Of a stretch of 64,000 bases of DNA, positions 36,003 to 46,088 are shown piece after piece. Origin of the DNA: Deinococcus taeanensis (GTDB lineage: Bacteria; Deinococcota; Deinococci; Deinococcales; Deinococcaceae); the NCBI RefSeq assembly GCF_020229735.1, contig NZ_CP083456.1, positions 318,001 to 382,000 of the forward strand, written 5' to 3'. The translations under genes and the position numbers were made by a program. The notes below the pieces were generated by a model, which searched no databases, was not told the origin of the DNA, and saw only the letters and a list, made by a program, of their open reading frames with translations. The first letter of the stretch is position 1, and each line of letters opens with the position of its first letter.

Positions 36003-36770
36003 ATGCTCCCTGCCGACATCGCCTCCCTGATCACCCACCTCATCGGCGAGCAGCGTGCGGTCCTGGGCCGTCAGCTGCTGGGTGTCTACCTCCGCGGCTC
36101 CCTGGTGCTGGGTGACTTCGACCCTCAGACGAGTGACATCGACCTGCTCTGCGTGGTGGACCGGCCCCTGAGCGAGCGGGCGTTCGAAGCCGTGAAGGCG
36201 ATGCACCAGCGCGTGGCCACCCTGGCGCATCCGTTCGCCCACGAGCTCGAGCTGGCGTACCTGCCCCGGTCCGCCGCGTGGGCGTGGCGACCCGGCGAAC
36301 AGCACCCGACCCTGGGGCGGGGCGAGACGCTGGCGTGGAGGGCGCACGGGGCGAACTGGTTGCTGGAACGGTGGGCGGTGCTCCAGGGGATGCAGGCCCT
36401 GTCCGGGCCCCCGCCGGACACGTTCATCGCGCCGGTCCCCCCGTCCGCATGCCGTGGCGCGGTGAGGGAACGGCTGCGGGACTGGGTGGGGTTTGCCCGC
36501 ACGCCGGATGATCCGGCCTGGCAATCGCCCCGCTCGCATGCGGCCTATGTGATCGAGACGGGCTGCCGGATGCTGGCGACGCTGGAGAGCGGCGCGTTGC
36601 TGAGCAAGCCGGCCGCGGTCCGCTGGGGCCGCATGGCCCTGCCAGAGCCGTGGGCCGGACTGGCCCAGCGTGTCCCCGAGTGGAAGACGGACGGGACGTT
36701 CGATGCGGCGCTCAATGCGCAGGCCCAGGCATTCATCCTCTGGGCGGGGCAGCAGGCCGATGTGACGTGA
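36003..36770 (+). CDS. Nucleotidyltransferase (aminoglycoside adenylyltransferase-like)
   Basis: This 255-residue protein has the nucleotidyltransferase signature GSLVLGDFDPQTSDIDLL (GS-x-GDF-x-SDIDL, with two catalytic Asp) near residues 33-50. A helical C-domain follows with SAYVIETGCRML-like sequence (AAYVIETGCRMLATLESG). It resembles AadA/DUF4111 proteins, which adenylate streptomycin or spectinomycin. It may confer such resistance or act on another substrate; this is not decided. CACACT lies six bases before ATG 36003. Confidence 0.82.
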   Translation: MLPADIASLITHLIGEQRAVLGRQLLGVYLRGSLVLGDFDPQTSDIDLLCVVDRPLSERAFEAVKAMHQRVATLAHPFAHELELAYLPRSAAWAWRPGEQHPTLGRGETLAWRAHGANWLLERWAVLQGMQALSGPPPDTFIAPVPPSACRGAVRERLRDWVGFARTPDDPAWQSPRSHAAYVIETGCRMLATLESGALLSKPAAVRWGRMALPEPWAGLAQRVPEWKTDGTFDAALNAQAQAFILWAGQQADVT

Positions 36771-36943
36771 GGGCACCCGGCCAGGCTGGGGTCCCGTGGC
36801 GCCGGCACCAGTCCTGGTCCATGGCTTGCGCTGGAGCGGTGGAGGGCACCGGGCGAACCTTCGACCGGCCACGGCTGGTCAGCACTGAGACGTCGAGTCT
36901 TCGGGCCTGCTGACCGTCAGGTTGCTCCAGACGGATGCTCGGA

Positions 36944-37810
36944 TCAGCAATCCACAGGGTTCAGGTCCAGGATCACCAGCTCGGCGGGACAGTCCCAGCG
37001 CATGGGCACCCCCGTCACCCCCAGGCCCTGCGACACGAAACCCAGCGCCTGGCCGTCCGGCGTGTCGGCCGGCGTTCCTTCATCCGGTGACTGCACGATG
37101 CGCGTCCCCCTCACCCAGCCCCGCAGGACGTTGAGCAGGGTCGAGCGCCGTTTGAGCGGGCCAAACAAAGGCAGGCGGATCTGCCCGCCGTGGGTGTGGC
37201 CGCTGAGCGTCAGGCTGACCTGGGCAGGCACCTGGGTCAGGTAGTCGGGGTTGTGGGCGAGCAGCACCACGGCGCCGCCCGTGTGCCCCTGAAGCGCCGC
37301 GGTGAGGTCCTGCGTGCCGAACCACCAGTCGTCGACGCCCGCGACGTACAGGTCCTCACGCACCTGCAGGCCGGCATTGTTGATAAGCCGCACGCCATGC
37401 AGGCGCAGCTGCTCGGCGAAGGCCGTGCGGGTGGCGTTGGTGTTCAGGCTGGTCCAGTCGTGGTTGCCCCACACGGCGTACACGCCCAGCGGCGCCCTCA
37501 GGCGGGCGAGTTCCTGCATCAGTTTGCGGTGGCGCCGGTTGCCGACCCCGCTATCCAGAAAGTCGCCGGTGATGGCAATCAGGTCCGGCTGGGCGCGCAG
37601 CACAGCGTCCACCCAGCGGCGGACCGTGCCGCGCCCGACAAACAGACCGTAGTGCAGGTCACTCAGGTGCGCGACGCGCACCCGGCGGGTCAGCCCAGGC
37701 AGTTCCAGACGGTGGACGGTGGTCACAAACCGGTACGAGTTGACGGTGGCGAGGGTCCCGAAAGTCAGGACACTCCACCCGAGAGTGGTGACGGCGCGCC
37801 TTAGCAGCAT
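36944..37810 (-). CDS. Calcineurin-like metallophosphoesterase
   Basis: This 288-residue protein has all metallophosphoesterase motifs: HLSDLHYGLF, ITGDFLD, VWGNHDW, LLAHNPDY and LSGHTHGGQIRLP. An N-terminal hydrophobic segment (LGWSVLTFGTLATVNSYRF) anchors it in the membrane, as in YkuE-type enzymes that act on lipid-linked phosphates. ATG 37810 fits the domain start; longer N-terminal extension is Gly/Pro-rich non-coding sequence. Confidence 0.9.
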   Translation of the reverse strand: MLLRRAVTTLGWSVLTFGTLATVNSYRFVTTVHRLELPGLTRRVRVAHLSDLHYGLFVGRGTVRRWVDAVLRAQPDLIAITGDFLDSGVGNRRHRKLMQELARLRAPLGVYAVWGNHDWTSLNTNATRTAFAEQLRLHGVRLINNAGLQVREDLYVAGVDDWWFGTQDLTAALQGHTGGAVVLLAHNPDYLTQVPAQVSLTLSGHTHGGQIRLPLFGPLKRRSTLLNVLRGWVRGTRIVQSPDEGTPADTPDGQALGFVSQGLGVTGVPMRWDCPAELVILDLNPVDC

Positions 37811-38071
37811 GGGCCTCAGCTTAGAGAATGCGCGCAGGGCGCAGCGAACGGCGGCGCGGAGCGGGGGGCTGGGCGGGCGCAGGGGCCGGCCGCCGCGCGG
37901 CCCCCTGAACAGCGTGAGAAGACCATCGGCCGGGTGAACGGCTCGCCCCGGCGCCGTCAGCCCCCCACCTGGATGCACCCGCTGGGCCAGCCGCACCCCC
38001 ACACCGCCCCCCCCGCCGGGGGACGACCCTGGGGGATAGGGTTCAGAGCAGATTAAGTGCACAGTGAGAAG

Positions 38072-38323
38072 ATGCTCACCTCGCCGTTCCTGACCCTGCT
38101 GTCGCCTGACGGGCCGCAGTGGGTGGCCCTGGTGCCGTCACTGCACTTCCGCGTGACGGCGCCCACGCGCGACAGCCTGATCGACCGCGCCCGGGAGAGG
38201 ATTGCTCTGGCGCTTCACGCCTCGCCGCTCCTGCCGCCCGCGTGCACGCTCGAGGAACTGGCCGCCGCGCAGGCCGGCATGCCTGGCGCAACAGAAGTCG
38301 TGCTGCTCGACCCGTCGCCGTGA
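38072..38323 (+). CDS. Small HicB-like protein
   Basis: This 83-residue protein begins MLTSPFLTLLSPDGPQWVA and continues LVPSLHFRVTAPTRDSLI. The pattern of strand, W-V, P-L and then a DSL-x-RAREA-like helix resembles the HicB/antitoxin fold with a partial RNase H-like core. No HicA partner is adjacent, so an isolated HicB-like protein or coincidental similarity are both possible. GTG 38057 is an in-frame alternative. Confidence 0.5.
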   Translation: MLTSPFLTLLSPDGPQWVALVPSLHFRVTAPTRDSLIDRARERIALALHASPLLPPACTLEELAAAQAGMPGATEVVLLDPSP

Positions 38324-38506
38324 CCCTGCCCGCCTGACCGCACGGGTGGCGCTGCGCTTCTGAAACGGCCGTCCAGGTCCGTTTGCCCCCATCCCGGGGC
38401 CCCGCAGCACCCTTCCCGGCCCGGTTGCGCCGCAGGACCGAGTGGCCCCGCTGGCAGGGGGGAGGCCACCAGTCCGCTGTCCAGCTCACTTTGAGGCGTC
38501 GTCGCC

Positions 38507-38902
38507 TCAAATCTTGCTTTTGGGCTCGCGCCAGTGTGACGCAGGGTCAAGCGCCGGAAAATACACCAGGAATATCGCGGATGACTGGCTTTTGTTCCGC
38601 CAGCCGTGCTCGACTCCAGGGGGGATCACCACACTGGTGGAGGCAGGCATCTCGAAGTACTGGCCGCCCACCATGACGCTTAGGGTTCCACTGACGACGG
38701 TGATGATTTCTTCTACGTCATGGTGATGGATCGGAACGTATCCGCCTGGTTCGGCCCGCTGCTCCGAGAGTTCGCAGTGCTGCGCCCCGGACAGAGGACC
38801 AATCAGGTCTCGACGGGCTACCTGCCAGTAGGGATGGTGATGCCAAGGCTGCTGCTCGTGTTCGGTTAGGGCCACCTGTTCACTGTCAATGTCTCCAAGC
38901 AT
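38507..38902 (-). CDS. Cupin-domain protein
   Basis: This 131-residue single cupin_2 domain has metal-binding HHHDVEE in the first motif, YVPIHHHDVEEIITVVSGTL, and a second motif with GVEHGWRN. It is likely cytoplasmic. Function unassigned. It has no clear partner. Confidence 0.85.
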   Translation of the reverse strand: MLGDIDSEQVALTEHEQQPWHHHPYWQVARRDLIGPLSGAQHCELSEQRAEPGGYVPIHHHDVEEIITVVSGTLSVMVGGQYFEMPASTSVVIPPGVEHGWRNKSQSSAIFLVYFPALDPASHWREPKSKI

Positions 38903-39087
38903 GTCGGGTGGTTACTCCAGACTTCAGCTGCCAGAGCTTATCTTCTACACTCCTTTTCATCAAAGCGAGCTGGGCACTGAATGAGTGGAGTGTCAGCACT
39001 GGTCTGTCTGTTTTGTGAGGGTGGGACCGATCACCATTCTCCACAGAGTGGACTGCGCTTCTCCCCAGGCCTCCTTACAGTGGGATG

Positions 39088-40179
39088 ATGCCTTTCGCCA
39101 CGAATCAGCTCACGGCCCTGCTCAATGAAGCCCGGAGCACCAATACCAGCGCCCTGGTGCTTCTTCACAACGGTCAGCCTCTTGTGAATGAAATTCTCGA
39201 CGGGCAAGGCGACCGCGCGATTGAAACGATGAGCCTCACCAAGGCCATCGTCAGCCTGCTGGTCGGCCGGGCCCTCACCCTGGGGCTGCTCCCCAGCACC
39301 GACGTGGCGGTCAGCAAGTTCTATCCCGAGTGGCGACAAGGACAGAAGCGAGACATCACTCTCCGCCACCTGATGACGCACACGAGTGGGTTGCAGAACA
39401 CGCCGGACGCCGGTACAGAGATCTACCCCAGCCCGGATTTCGTGCAGCTGGCCTTGAGTGCAGAACTCGAACACGCTCCAGGAAGCGTGTTCTCCTACAA
39501 CAACAAAGCAGTCAATCTGATCCTGGGCCTGCTTGAGCAGGCGACGGGTCGGAAAGCGGATGAGTTCGCTCGCGAGGAGCTGTTCACTCCCCTTGGCATC
39601 CAGGACTGGGGCTGGGACCATGACACTGCCGGAAATCCGCATGGAATGAGTGGCCTGCGCCTGAGACCTCTGGATCTCGCCCGGCTTGGGGAACTGGCCC
39701 GCAATGACGGCGCGTTCGAACAAACGGTTCTGATCGACCCGGCCTGGATGCGCCTGAGCACCCAACCGGCCACCAAGCTCACGGAGAGTATCGGCCTGCT
39801 GTGGTGGACCTTACCCACCTGGACGCACTATGAGATTACGCCGGAGCATGTTCAGGCGGTACAGGAGGCTGGCGGGACCGATGAACAGGTGCGCGCTCTG
39901 GCGGAGACGGTGGGGACGTTTTCCACGCAGGGGAGTCTGGTGGCTCGAATGAACGTGACGGGCCTGGTCCCGCCCGCACTTCCCAAAGGAACGAAGTGGG
40001 TGGCGGTCCGCACCGGTCCCCTTGTGGGGTTCAGGCATGACGGGTCACTGGGGCAGCATCTGGTGGTGAACCGTGAGGCGAGGCTGGTGGCAGTACGGCT
40101 CGTCGATTGGCGGCATCCACACGCCCAAGCCGATGAAACCCGCTTCACGGCTTTCGTGAACCGGATTCTGGAGCTCTGA
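39088..40179 (+). CDS. Serine hydrolase of the beta-lactamase family
   Basis: This 363-residue protein has the nucleophile motif SLTK in ETMSLTKAIVSLLVG, the YNN motif in VFSYNNKAVNLIL and HTSGLQNTP. No signal peptide is seen. It is a class C-like esterase/peptidase and a distant relative of the hydrolase at 22096-23481. TACAGT at 39076-39081 is six bases before ATG 39088; ATG 39085 is an in-frame alternative. Confidence 0.88.
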   Translation: MPFATNQLTALLNEARSTNTSALVLLHNGQPLVNEILDGQGDRAIETMSLTKAIVSLLVGRALTLGLLPSTDVAVSKFYPEWRQGQKRDITLRHLMTHTSGLQNTPDAGTEIYPSPDFVQLALSAELEHAPGSVFSYNNKAVNLILGLLEQATGRKADEFAREELFTPLGIQDWGWDHDTAGNPHGMSGLRLRPLDLARLGELARNDGAFEQTVLIDPAWMRLSTQPATKLTESIGLLWWTLPTWTHYEITPEHVQAVQEAGGTDEQVRALAETVGTFSTQGSLVARMNVTGLVPPALPKGTKWVAVRTGPLVGFRHDGSLGQHLVVNREARLVAVRLVDWRHPHAQADETRFTAFVNRILEL

Positions 40180-40200
40180 CAAACCAAAGTTGACCCCCCA

Positions 40201-41088
40201 CTAGCGCCTCAGGGCGGCGCGGGCCAGGGCGTCGAACCGGCGCAGTTCCTTGCTGCCTGGGTCGAGGTTCAAGGCCCGTTCCGTGACGTTCAGCGTCTTC
40301 TGGTGCTGCCCTGCCTGCGTCCACGCCTCGAACGCCTCCTGCCGGTACAGGAAGTACGCTGCGGGAACGCCGAGGTTCACGGCGCGGTCGAACGCGCTTA
40401 CGGCCGCGTGAAGGTCACCCAGCCGCAGCTGCGCCTTCGCCAGACCCCACCACGCGTACGGGTCCTGCGGACGGCGTTTCACGTCCTCCCCGGCGTGCGC
40501 CCTGAGGTGCCGCCAGTTCCCGGCCGCGCGGTAATCCTCGCCCAGAATCCGCCGCACGTCCCCTTCGCGGGAGGGGGGGTACGCCACGAGGTACTCCCCG
40601 TTGTAGTACGCCCACAAGGCCATCAGCTGCGCGTCCGTGAGGCGCAGGGCGGGGCCGAGCAGGGGATCGCTGATGAGGAAGTGGCCGGCGCGGTAGCCGT
40701 ACGCGGTGCGGAAATGCGCGACCGCGCTGCCCTCGCGCAGCCGCTGCTGCAGCACCACCGGAAATCCGGCGGCCACGAGCGCCCGGAGCCGCGGCGCATC
40801 ACCAGCCGAGCGGATCACGCTCCGCAACCCGGCGCGGCCGAAGTACGCGGCGAGCTCCAGGCTGGTGACCTGCGGGTCGCTGGGACTGTCCTTGAGGGCT
40901 GCGGCGGCGTGCGCCTGCGTGACCCGGGTGCCGTAGTACCCGAGCACCGTCAGCGCCGTCACCGGCCCGCAGTTGTTCCGCGCCTGAGGCTCATGCCGGA
41001 TGTTCCTGAGGGTAACGGCCGCCGGGACGGCCGCCGCGGCCACGCTGCCCCAGATCACTGTCACCAGCAGCGCTCCCCACGCAGTCAT
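40201..41088 (-). CDS. C39-like papain-fold peptidase with TPR-like tail
   Basis: This 295-residue secreted protein has a signal sequence (MTAWGALLVTVIWGSVAAAA). The catalytic Cys is in RNNCGPVTALTVLGYYG, a probable His in AVAHFRTAYGYR and the Asp partner in HFLISDPLLGP. The C-terminal part has tetratricopeptide-like helices (AWWGLAKAQLRLGDLHAAV, ALNLDPGSKEL). It belongs to the peptidase C39-like family. It may process surface proteins or peptides, or be a protein-interaction module with lost activity; the sequence suggests intact catalytic residues. Confidence 0.8.
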   Translation of the reverse strand: MTAWGALLVTVIWGSVAAAAVPAAVTLRNIRHEPQARNNCGPVTALTVLGYYGTRVTQAHAAAALKDSPSDPQVTSLELAAYFGRAGLRSVIRSAGDAPRLRALVAAGFPVVLQQRLREGSAVAHFRTAYGYRAGHFLISDPLLGPALRLTDAQLMALWAYYNGEYLVAYPPSREGDVRRILGEDYRAAGNWRHLRAHAGEDVKRRPQDPYAWWGLAKAQLRLGDLHAAVSAFDRAVNLGVPAAYFLYRQEAFEAWTQAGQHQKTLNVTERALNLDPGSKELRRFDALARAALRR

Positions 41089-41719
41089 AGGTCATCTTTG
41101 CGGCCTGCTCCGCTGCGCGCCTCCCGACGCCCTTGAGACAGACTTCACGGTCGTGCCCACGGCGCGGCGGTCCTTCTGCGGGGGGATCACCAGGCCCGGG
41201 GGGCTCACCGGGCGCGGCCTGGAGAGCGCCGCGGCTGCCGCGCACAGCGCGGTGGAGGTGCCGGCCGTGGAGTCCGCGTTCCAGCGAGGGGAAACCCCTC
41301 GTCCCCCCATGCCCGGCCGCGCCGTGGGCAGTGGACGCCGGTCCCGGTTGTTGACGCGCGTGACGCGGTCATGGGGGCTGCACGCGGTCATGACGGTCCG
41401 GTGGGAGCGCGCCCCGGTCCAGGCGAGCCGCAGCGTGAACGTGGCCCGGCGCCTGTCTGGTTGTCTGGTCGCGTCTGAGGGGCGGAGATTGCGCGCAGCA
41501 ACAGGGTAAAGGGCCGCCCGGCTGCAGGTCGGCACCCAGCTCCCGCTGGCCGCGTGGTTCGTGAGGCCCCTCCTGAGGCCCTGCTTGCGGCCGTCGCCGT
41601 ACCCCCGGAACTTCACGTTTCTTCCCTGCCGGTGGGTCACGACCAGCGTTCGCCGGTCCCACTGGCACCAGGGTCAGGCGGCGTTGACGAAGCGAAGGTG
41701 CCGCGCGGGCACGGCGCCG
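41089..41719. other. Intergenic region without a gene
   Basis: About 630 bp. The minus-strand frame 41092-41640 is Arg/Pro-rich with no motif. No promoter other than the -10 of the methionine aminopeptidase was found. Confidence 0.4.
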
Positions 41720-41725
41720 TACATT
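41720..41725 (+). promoter_or_regulatory. Leaderless-type -10 of map
   Basis: TACATT is followed by five bases and ATG 41731. Confidence 0.45.
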
Positions 41726-41730
41726 GGGGA

Positions 41731-42474
41731 ATGACGATCACCACTGAGATTGAACTTCAGGGCATGCAGCGGGCCGGGCAGGTCGTCGCGCAGACCCTCC
41801 GGACCCTGAAGGCGGCCATTCGTCCGGGTGTGACGCCCGCCGAGCTCGACGCTCTGGCCGGACAGGTGTTCCGGCACCACGGGGCACGGTCGGCGCCCCG
41901 CATGACGTACAACGCCCCGGTGAACGTCTTCATCAGCGTGAACGACGACATTGTGCATGGCCTGCCCACCCGGCGCGCACTGGCCGCCGGGGACGTGGTG
42001 AGTCTGGACGTCACGCCGTTCGTGAACGGGTACATCGCGGACGCGGCGGTGACCGTGGCGGTGCCCCCGGCGGCCCCGGTCGCCCTGCGCCTGATCGAGT
42101 GCACCGAAGCGGCGTTCTGGGCGGGCGTGGCGGCGGCAAACGCTGGGCGGCCGGTGAACGCCATCGGCCAGGCGATTGAGCGTGAAGTGAAGCGGCGCGG
42201 CTTCACCGTTCTGCGCGAACTGTTCGGTCATGGCGTGGGCCGCGCGCTTCACGAGCAGCCTAATGTGCCCAACTACTACCGGGCGAAAGACCGCCAGACC
42301 CTGCATAAAGGGCTCGTGATCGCGGTGGAGCCGATGGTGTCCACGGGCCGGTCACCGCGCGTCCGGACGCGGCGTGACGGCTGGACCCTTAGCACCACGG
42401 ACGGCGGCCTCGCCGCGCACTTCGAGCACACGGTCATGATCACCCGCGACCAGCCTCTGATTCTGACGGCCTGA
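41731..42474 (+). CDS. map: Type I methionine aminopeptidase
   Basis: This 247-residue enzyme removes N-terminal Met. Metal ligands are seen as Asp in VVSLDVTPF, Asp in [10 protein letters not shown], His in [12 protein letters not shown] and Glu in VIAVEPM and HFEHTVMI. No N-terminal extension is present. The length is typical for type I enzymes. ATG 41731 has TACATT five bases upstream; the open frame upstream to 41554 has no start signal. It may be a second copy if a housekeeping one exists elsewhere. Confidence 0.92.
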   Translation: MTITTEIELQGMQRAGQVVAQTLRTLKAAIRPGVTPAELDALAGQVFRHHGARSAPRMTYNAPVNVFISVNDDIVHGLPTRRALAAGDVVSLDVTPFVNGYIADAAVTVAVPPAAPVALRLIECTEAAFWAGVAAANAGRPVNAIGQAIEREVKRRGFTVLRELFGHGVGRALHEQPNVPNYYRAKDRQTLHKGLVIAVEPMVSTGRSPRVRTRRDGWTLSTTDGGLAAHFEHTVMITRDQPLILTA

Positions 42475-42657
42475 CCGCGCGGCTCAGGCGGGCCAGATGG
42501 AACCTCGGCCGTGGCCGTGCGCCCCCCTGAGGCGTTGGCAAGTGCAGGCCCGCGCTCAGGCCCCTGGTCATGGCGGCAGGCGCGGCGCGTTCGCCCGGCA
42601 GACGCAGACATGCAGGTTCATTGAAGATCGGTGAGCCCACGGCCGCGGCCGCTTCCG

Positions 42658-42663
42658 TATGCT
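42658..42663 (+). promoter_or_regulatory. Leaderless-type -10 of the GAF kinase
   Basis: TATGCT is followed by six bases and GTG 42670. Confidence 0.45.
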
Positions 42664-42669
42664 GACCGG

Positions 42670-45456
42670 GTGACCGCTCCCCCCACAGCTCTGGCCCTGC
42701 GCCTGCAGGACGTCACCGAGGCGCTGGCCTGGGCGAACACCGAGGAAGCAGTCTTCGACGTGATCCTGCACCCGGCGGTGGAGGCCCTGCAGGCGTCGGC
42801 GGCCACCGTGCTGCTGGCCACGGAGCACGGGAACGCGCTGCGTCTGGGCGCCACGGTCGGGTACGCCGACGGCGCCGCCACAGTCTGGCAGGGCGCCCTG
42901 ACGGATGATGATGGACCCGCCGCGGACGCCATCACGCGCCGCACGCCCCTGTACTTCGAGGAGGACCGCGAGCTGGCCCGCCGGTACCCGAACGTGGAGC
43001 GGCGGACCGGCGCGACCGCCCCGGTGGCCGCGACCGCCGTGCTGCCGATGTACCTCGACCAGCAGCCGCTGGGGGTGCTGGTGATCGACTTCCTGGAACC
43101 GCACACCTTTTCTGAGGACGAGCGGCGCTTCATGCGCACGCTCGCGGCGCAGTGCGCCATCGGCTTCGGGCGGGCCCGGCTGCTGACCGGCCTCAACGGG
43201 CAGGTCGCCGCGCAATCGGCGCGACTCGCCGCTCAGCGCGCCCGGGCGGACACGCTCGCCGCACTCGGGGACGCCCTGCAGTCCGCGAGGCGGCCCGGCG
43301 ACGTCGGGCACCTGGCCCTGCCGCTGCTGGGGGACATCCTGAAGGCGCGCACCGCCATGGTCGTCATGCTGGAGCAGGGGGTCCTGCGCGCGCCCACCGT
43401 GTGGGGCAAGGTGTGGCCCGGCATGGCGGCGTTTCTGGACGGCGGCATTCCGCTGGCCGGGGCCGCGCTGCTCGCCGCGTGCGCACGCACCGGAGAGGCC
43501 GGGTACTACGCGGAGTATTCCGCGGCCGGCGGCGGTGTGGCCGGCCTGCCGCCCATGGCGTTTGCCGTGGAACCCATTCGCATTCCCGGCGGCGCGCTGG
43601 CCGGACTCCTGGCCGTGTGGCGCAGTCCGGCGGGCGACTGGCGTGACGGGGAGCGCGACCTGCTCCGGCGTGCGGCCGGCACGCTGGGTCTGGCGCTTGA
43701 GCGCGCGGCGGCGGAACAGGAACTCAACGCGCGGACCGCGGCGCTCGACGCCTTCGTTGCCTTCACGGAGGCCGTGGGCACCGAGACGGACGTGCTGGCC
43801 CTGGCGCGCCAGGCCGTGACGCTGCTGCGGACCCGCTTTCAGGACGGCAGCATCGCCTACTACACCCGGCGGGATGACCGGTGGGTCGCCCAGGTCTGGA
43901 GTGAGGACCTCACCGGACCGCTGCTCGACCACCTCCGCTCCGGCCTTCCCGGCAGCACGCCGGTGATCGAGCGGGCGCTGCAGGCGGGCGGAGCGGTGTT
44001 CACGGACGCGTGGGACCCGGACCGTGAAGGCATTCCGCACACCGGGTCGTACGGCGCGGCCGCGGCCACCCCGCTGATCGTCAACGGCAAGGCCGATCAC
44101 CTGATGATCTTCGGGCTGCGAAACACGCACCACTGGACGGAACGCGACCGGGCGCTGGTCCGCGCGGTCGGGCGGGGCCTGACGCTCGCGCTCGACCGCG
44201 CTGAAGCCGCGCGCTTCCTGCGCAGTCAGAACGAGGAACTCGAGGCCCGCACGCGGGCGCTCGAGGCGTTTGCGGAACTCAGCCGCGACCTGACCCAGTC
44301 CAACGGCCCGGCGGCGCTGATCGACCGGGCGCTGACGATGGTGCAGTCCCTGCTGCCCCGCAGCCTGGCGCTGTACTACCAGAAATCCGGCGGCCACTGG
44401 CACGCCACGGCGCAGGTGGGCGCGCCGGTCTCCCCGGCACTTCAGGCCGTGATCGACGCGGGCTTCCCGGTGGGTGAGGCGCCGGTGCTCGACGAACCGG
44501 ACCGGACCGGCCAGCCGCTGTTCCACGAGCGCCTCGGGGACGCGCCGGCGCCCACGCCGGAGCCGCCGGGTCTCTTCCGGCAGGTGCAGGCCGTGGCGAC
44601 GCTGCCGGTGCTGGTGCGCGGCGAGGTGGCCGGCGCCTTTAACGTCACCCTGTTTGAAGCGCGGCGCTGGAACGCCGCGGACCGCGCGGTGCTGGAAACC
44701 ACCGTGCGCAGTCTCGGGCTGGCCCTCGAGGGGCGCGAAGGGGTCGTTCAGCTGCTCGAGGAGCGCCGGAAGCTGGAAGACGCGAACGAGGAACTCGAAG
44801 CGTTCGCGTACTCGGTGTCGCATGACCTGCGCACGCCGGTGCGGCACATCATCGGGTTCAACGAACTGCTGCGCCGGCAGCTCGGCGACGGCCTCAACCC
44901 CAGGGCCGCGCGGCATCTCACGGTGATCGAGGACGCCGCGCGGCGGATGAACACCCTGATCGACGCGATGCTCGACATGTCGCGCACGTCCCGGCTGCCG
45001 CTCAAGGTGACGCCGGTGAACCTGAGGGCCGTGGTGGAGCAGGTGCGTCAGGACCTGCGGCCGGAAGGCCAGGGCCGCGCGGTCACGTGGACGGTGGGTG
45101 AGCTGCCGGTGGTGATGGGCGACGCCGACACGCTGCGTCAGGTGGTGCTCAACCTCCTGTCAAACGCCCTGAAGTACACCCGGGCCCGCGACGCCGCGGT
45201 GATCGAGGTCTGGGCGGAGAACCGGCCGGACGAGTGGGCCGTGTTCGTGCGGGACAACGGCGCCGGCTTCGACCCGCGGTACGCCACGAAGCTGTTCGGG
45301 GTCTTCCAGCGCCTGCACCGCTACGACGAGTTCGAAGGGGTTGGGGTTGGACTGGCGAACGTGCGGCGCATCATTCACCGGCACGGCGGGCAGGTCACGG
45401 CCATGGGCGTGCCCGGCGCCGGCGCCACGTTCGGGTTCACGCTGCCCAAACGCTGA
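42670..45456 (+). CDS. Multi-GAF sensor histidine kinase
   Basis: This 928-residue soluble sensor kinase has at least three, probably four, GAF-like domains in the first 700 residues (for example around TVLLATEHGNALRLGATVGY and, in the second, TAMVVMLEQGVLRAPTV). A coiled linker then leads to HisKA with the phospho-acceptor His in YSVSHDLRTPVRHIIGF, and HATPase motifs NLLSNALKYT and DNGAGFDPRY. It lacks a receiver. It resembles phytochrome-like kinases that phosphorylate single-domain regulators such as the pair at 31922-32833. The cofactor, if any, is unknown. Confidence 0.9.
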   Translation: MTAPPTALALRLQDVTEALAWANTEEAVFDVILHPAVEALQASAATVLLATEHGNALRLGATVGYADGAATVWQGALTDDDGPAADAITRRTPLYFEEDRELARRYPNVERRTGATAPVAATAVLPMYLDQQPLGVLVIDFLEPHTFSEDERRFMRTLAAQCAIGFGRARLLTGLNGQVAAQSARLAAQRARADTLAALGDALQSARRPGDVGHLALPLLGDILKARTAMVVMLEQGVLRAPTVWGKVWPGMAAFLDGGIPLAGAALLAACARTGEAGYYAEYSAAGGGVAGLPPMAFAVEPIRIPGGALAGLLAVWRSPAGDWRDGERDLLRRAAGTLGLALERAAAEQELNARTAALDAFVAFTEAVGTETDVLALARQAVTLLRTRFQDGSIAYYTRRDDRWVAQVWSEDLTGPLLDHLRSGLPGSTPVIERALQAGGAVFTDAWDPDREGIPHTGSYGAAAATPLIVNGKADHLMIFGLRNTHHWTERDRALVRAVGRGLTLALDRAEAARFLRSQNEELEARTRALEAFAELSRDLTQSNGPAALIDRALTMVQSLLPRSLALYYQKSGGHWHATAQVGAPVSPALQAVIDAGFPVGEAPVLDEPDRTGQPLFHERLGDAPAPTPEPPGLFRQVQAVATLPVLVRGEVAGAFNVTLFEARRWNAADRAVLETTVRSLGLALEGREGVVQLLEERRKLEDANEELEAFAYSVSHDLRTPVRHIIGFNELLRRQLGDGLNPRAARHLTVIEDAARRMNTLIDAMLDMSRTSRLPLKVTPVNLRAVVEQVRQDLRPEGQGRAVTWTVGELPVVMGDADTLRQVVLNLLSNALKYTRARDAAVIEVWAENRPDEWAVFVRDNGAGFDPRYATKLFGVFQRLHRYDEFEGVGVGLANVRRIIHRHGGQVTAMGVPGAGATFGFTLPKR

Positions 45457-46088
45457 GCCCCCCCGGGCACGCCGCGCCTCGCTGGGGTCAGCGCCGGCGG
45501 GCGGCAGGGAAGACGCCGGGGGCCGGTCCGGGGCCGCCGCGGCGCTGGCGGGCAGATGCTCCCGCAGCAGTTCGATCAGTGCCTGGTTCGCCTGGTCATG
45601 TGCGCTCACGCAGCCGAGCTTGGCACGCCGGCCGGCGCTGCGTGCGCGCAGGTGCGCGGCGCCCGGCACCCGCGGGGCGAGCTGTGGCCCGCGCCGAGCG
45701 GCTGCGGCCGGCCAGCGGCGCCCGCTGCTGAGGCCCCCTGGCCGTCCCCTCCGTGCTCTGGCCGGTCCTCCCCGGTGCGTCACAGGCCGCCGGGCCGGGA
45801 AGGTCCGCTGTCCCTGGAGACCGGCCGCACGGCTGCCCTGCCTGCTGGCGCCTCACTGGCGGTCAGCGGGGCGCTGCCCGTGCAGGCGTGAACGCTGACC
45901 ACCACTGCGGGCCTGACGTCCGGCGGCGACGCCGGGCGCCCTGCCGGGCCGCCCTGGCCGGGCAGGCCCGCGGGCGCTCACCTGGGGCGGAGAATCCTCA
46001 ATGCCGGCTCACCCGGACGGGCCAGGCGGCGGACTAGCATGCCCGTATCCGCACCGCCCACACCCATGACCCCTCGCAGGAGGACCGG
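45457..46088. other. Intergenic region, no supported gene
   Basis: About 630 bp. A minus-strand stretch reading SAHDQANQALIELLREHLP looks protein-like near 45520-45610 but is cut by missing start and stop signals. AGGAGGAC at its right end is the ribosome site of the next gene. Confidence 0.35.

Noticed and set aside
42568..44916. Minus-strand frame opposite the GAF kinase
   Set aside because: No domain; the plus strand shows clear HisKA and HATPase motifs.
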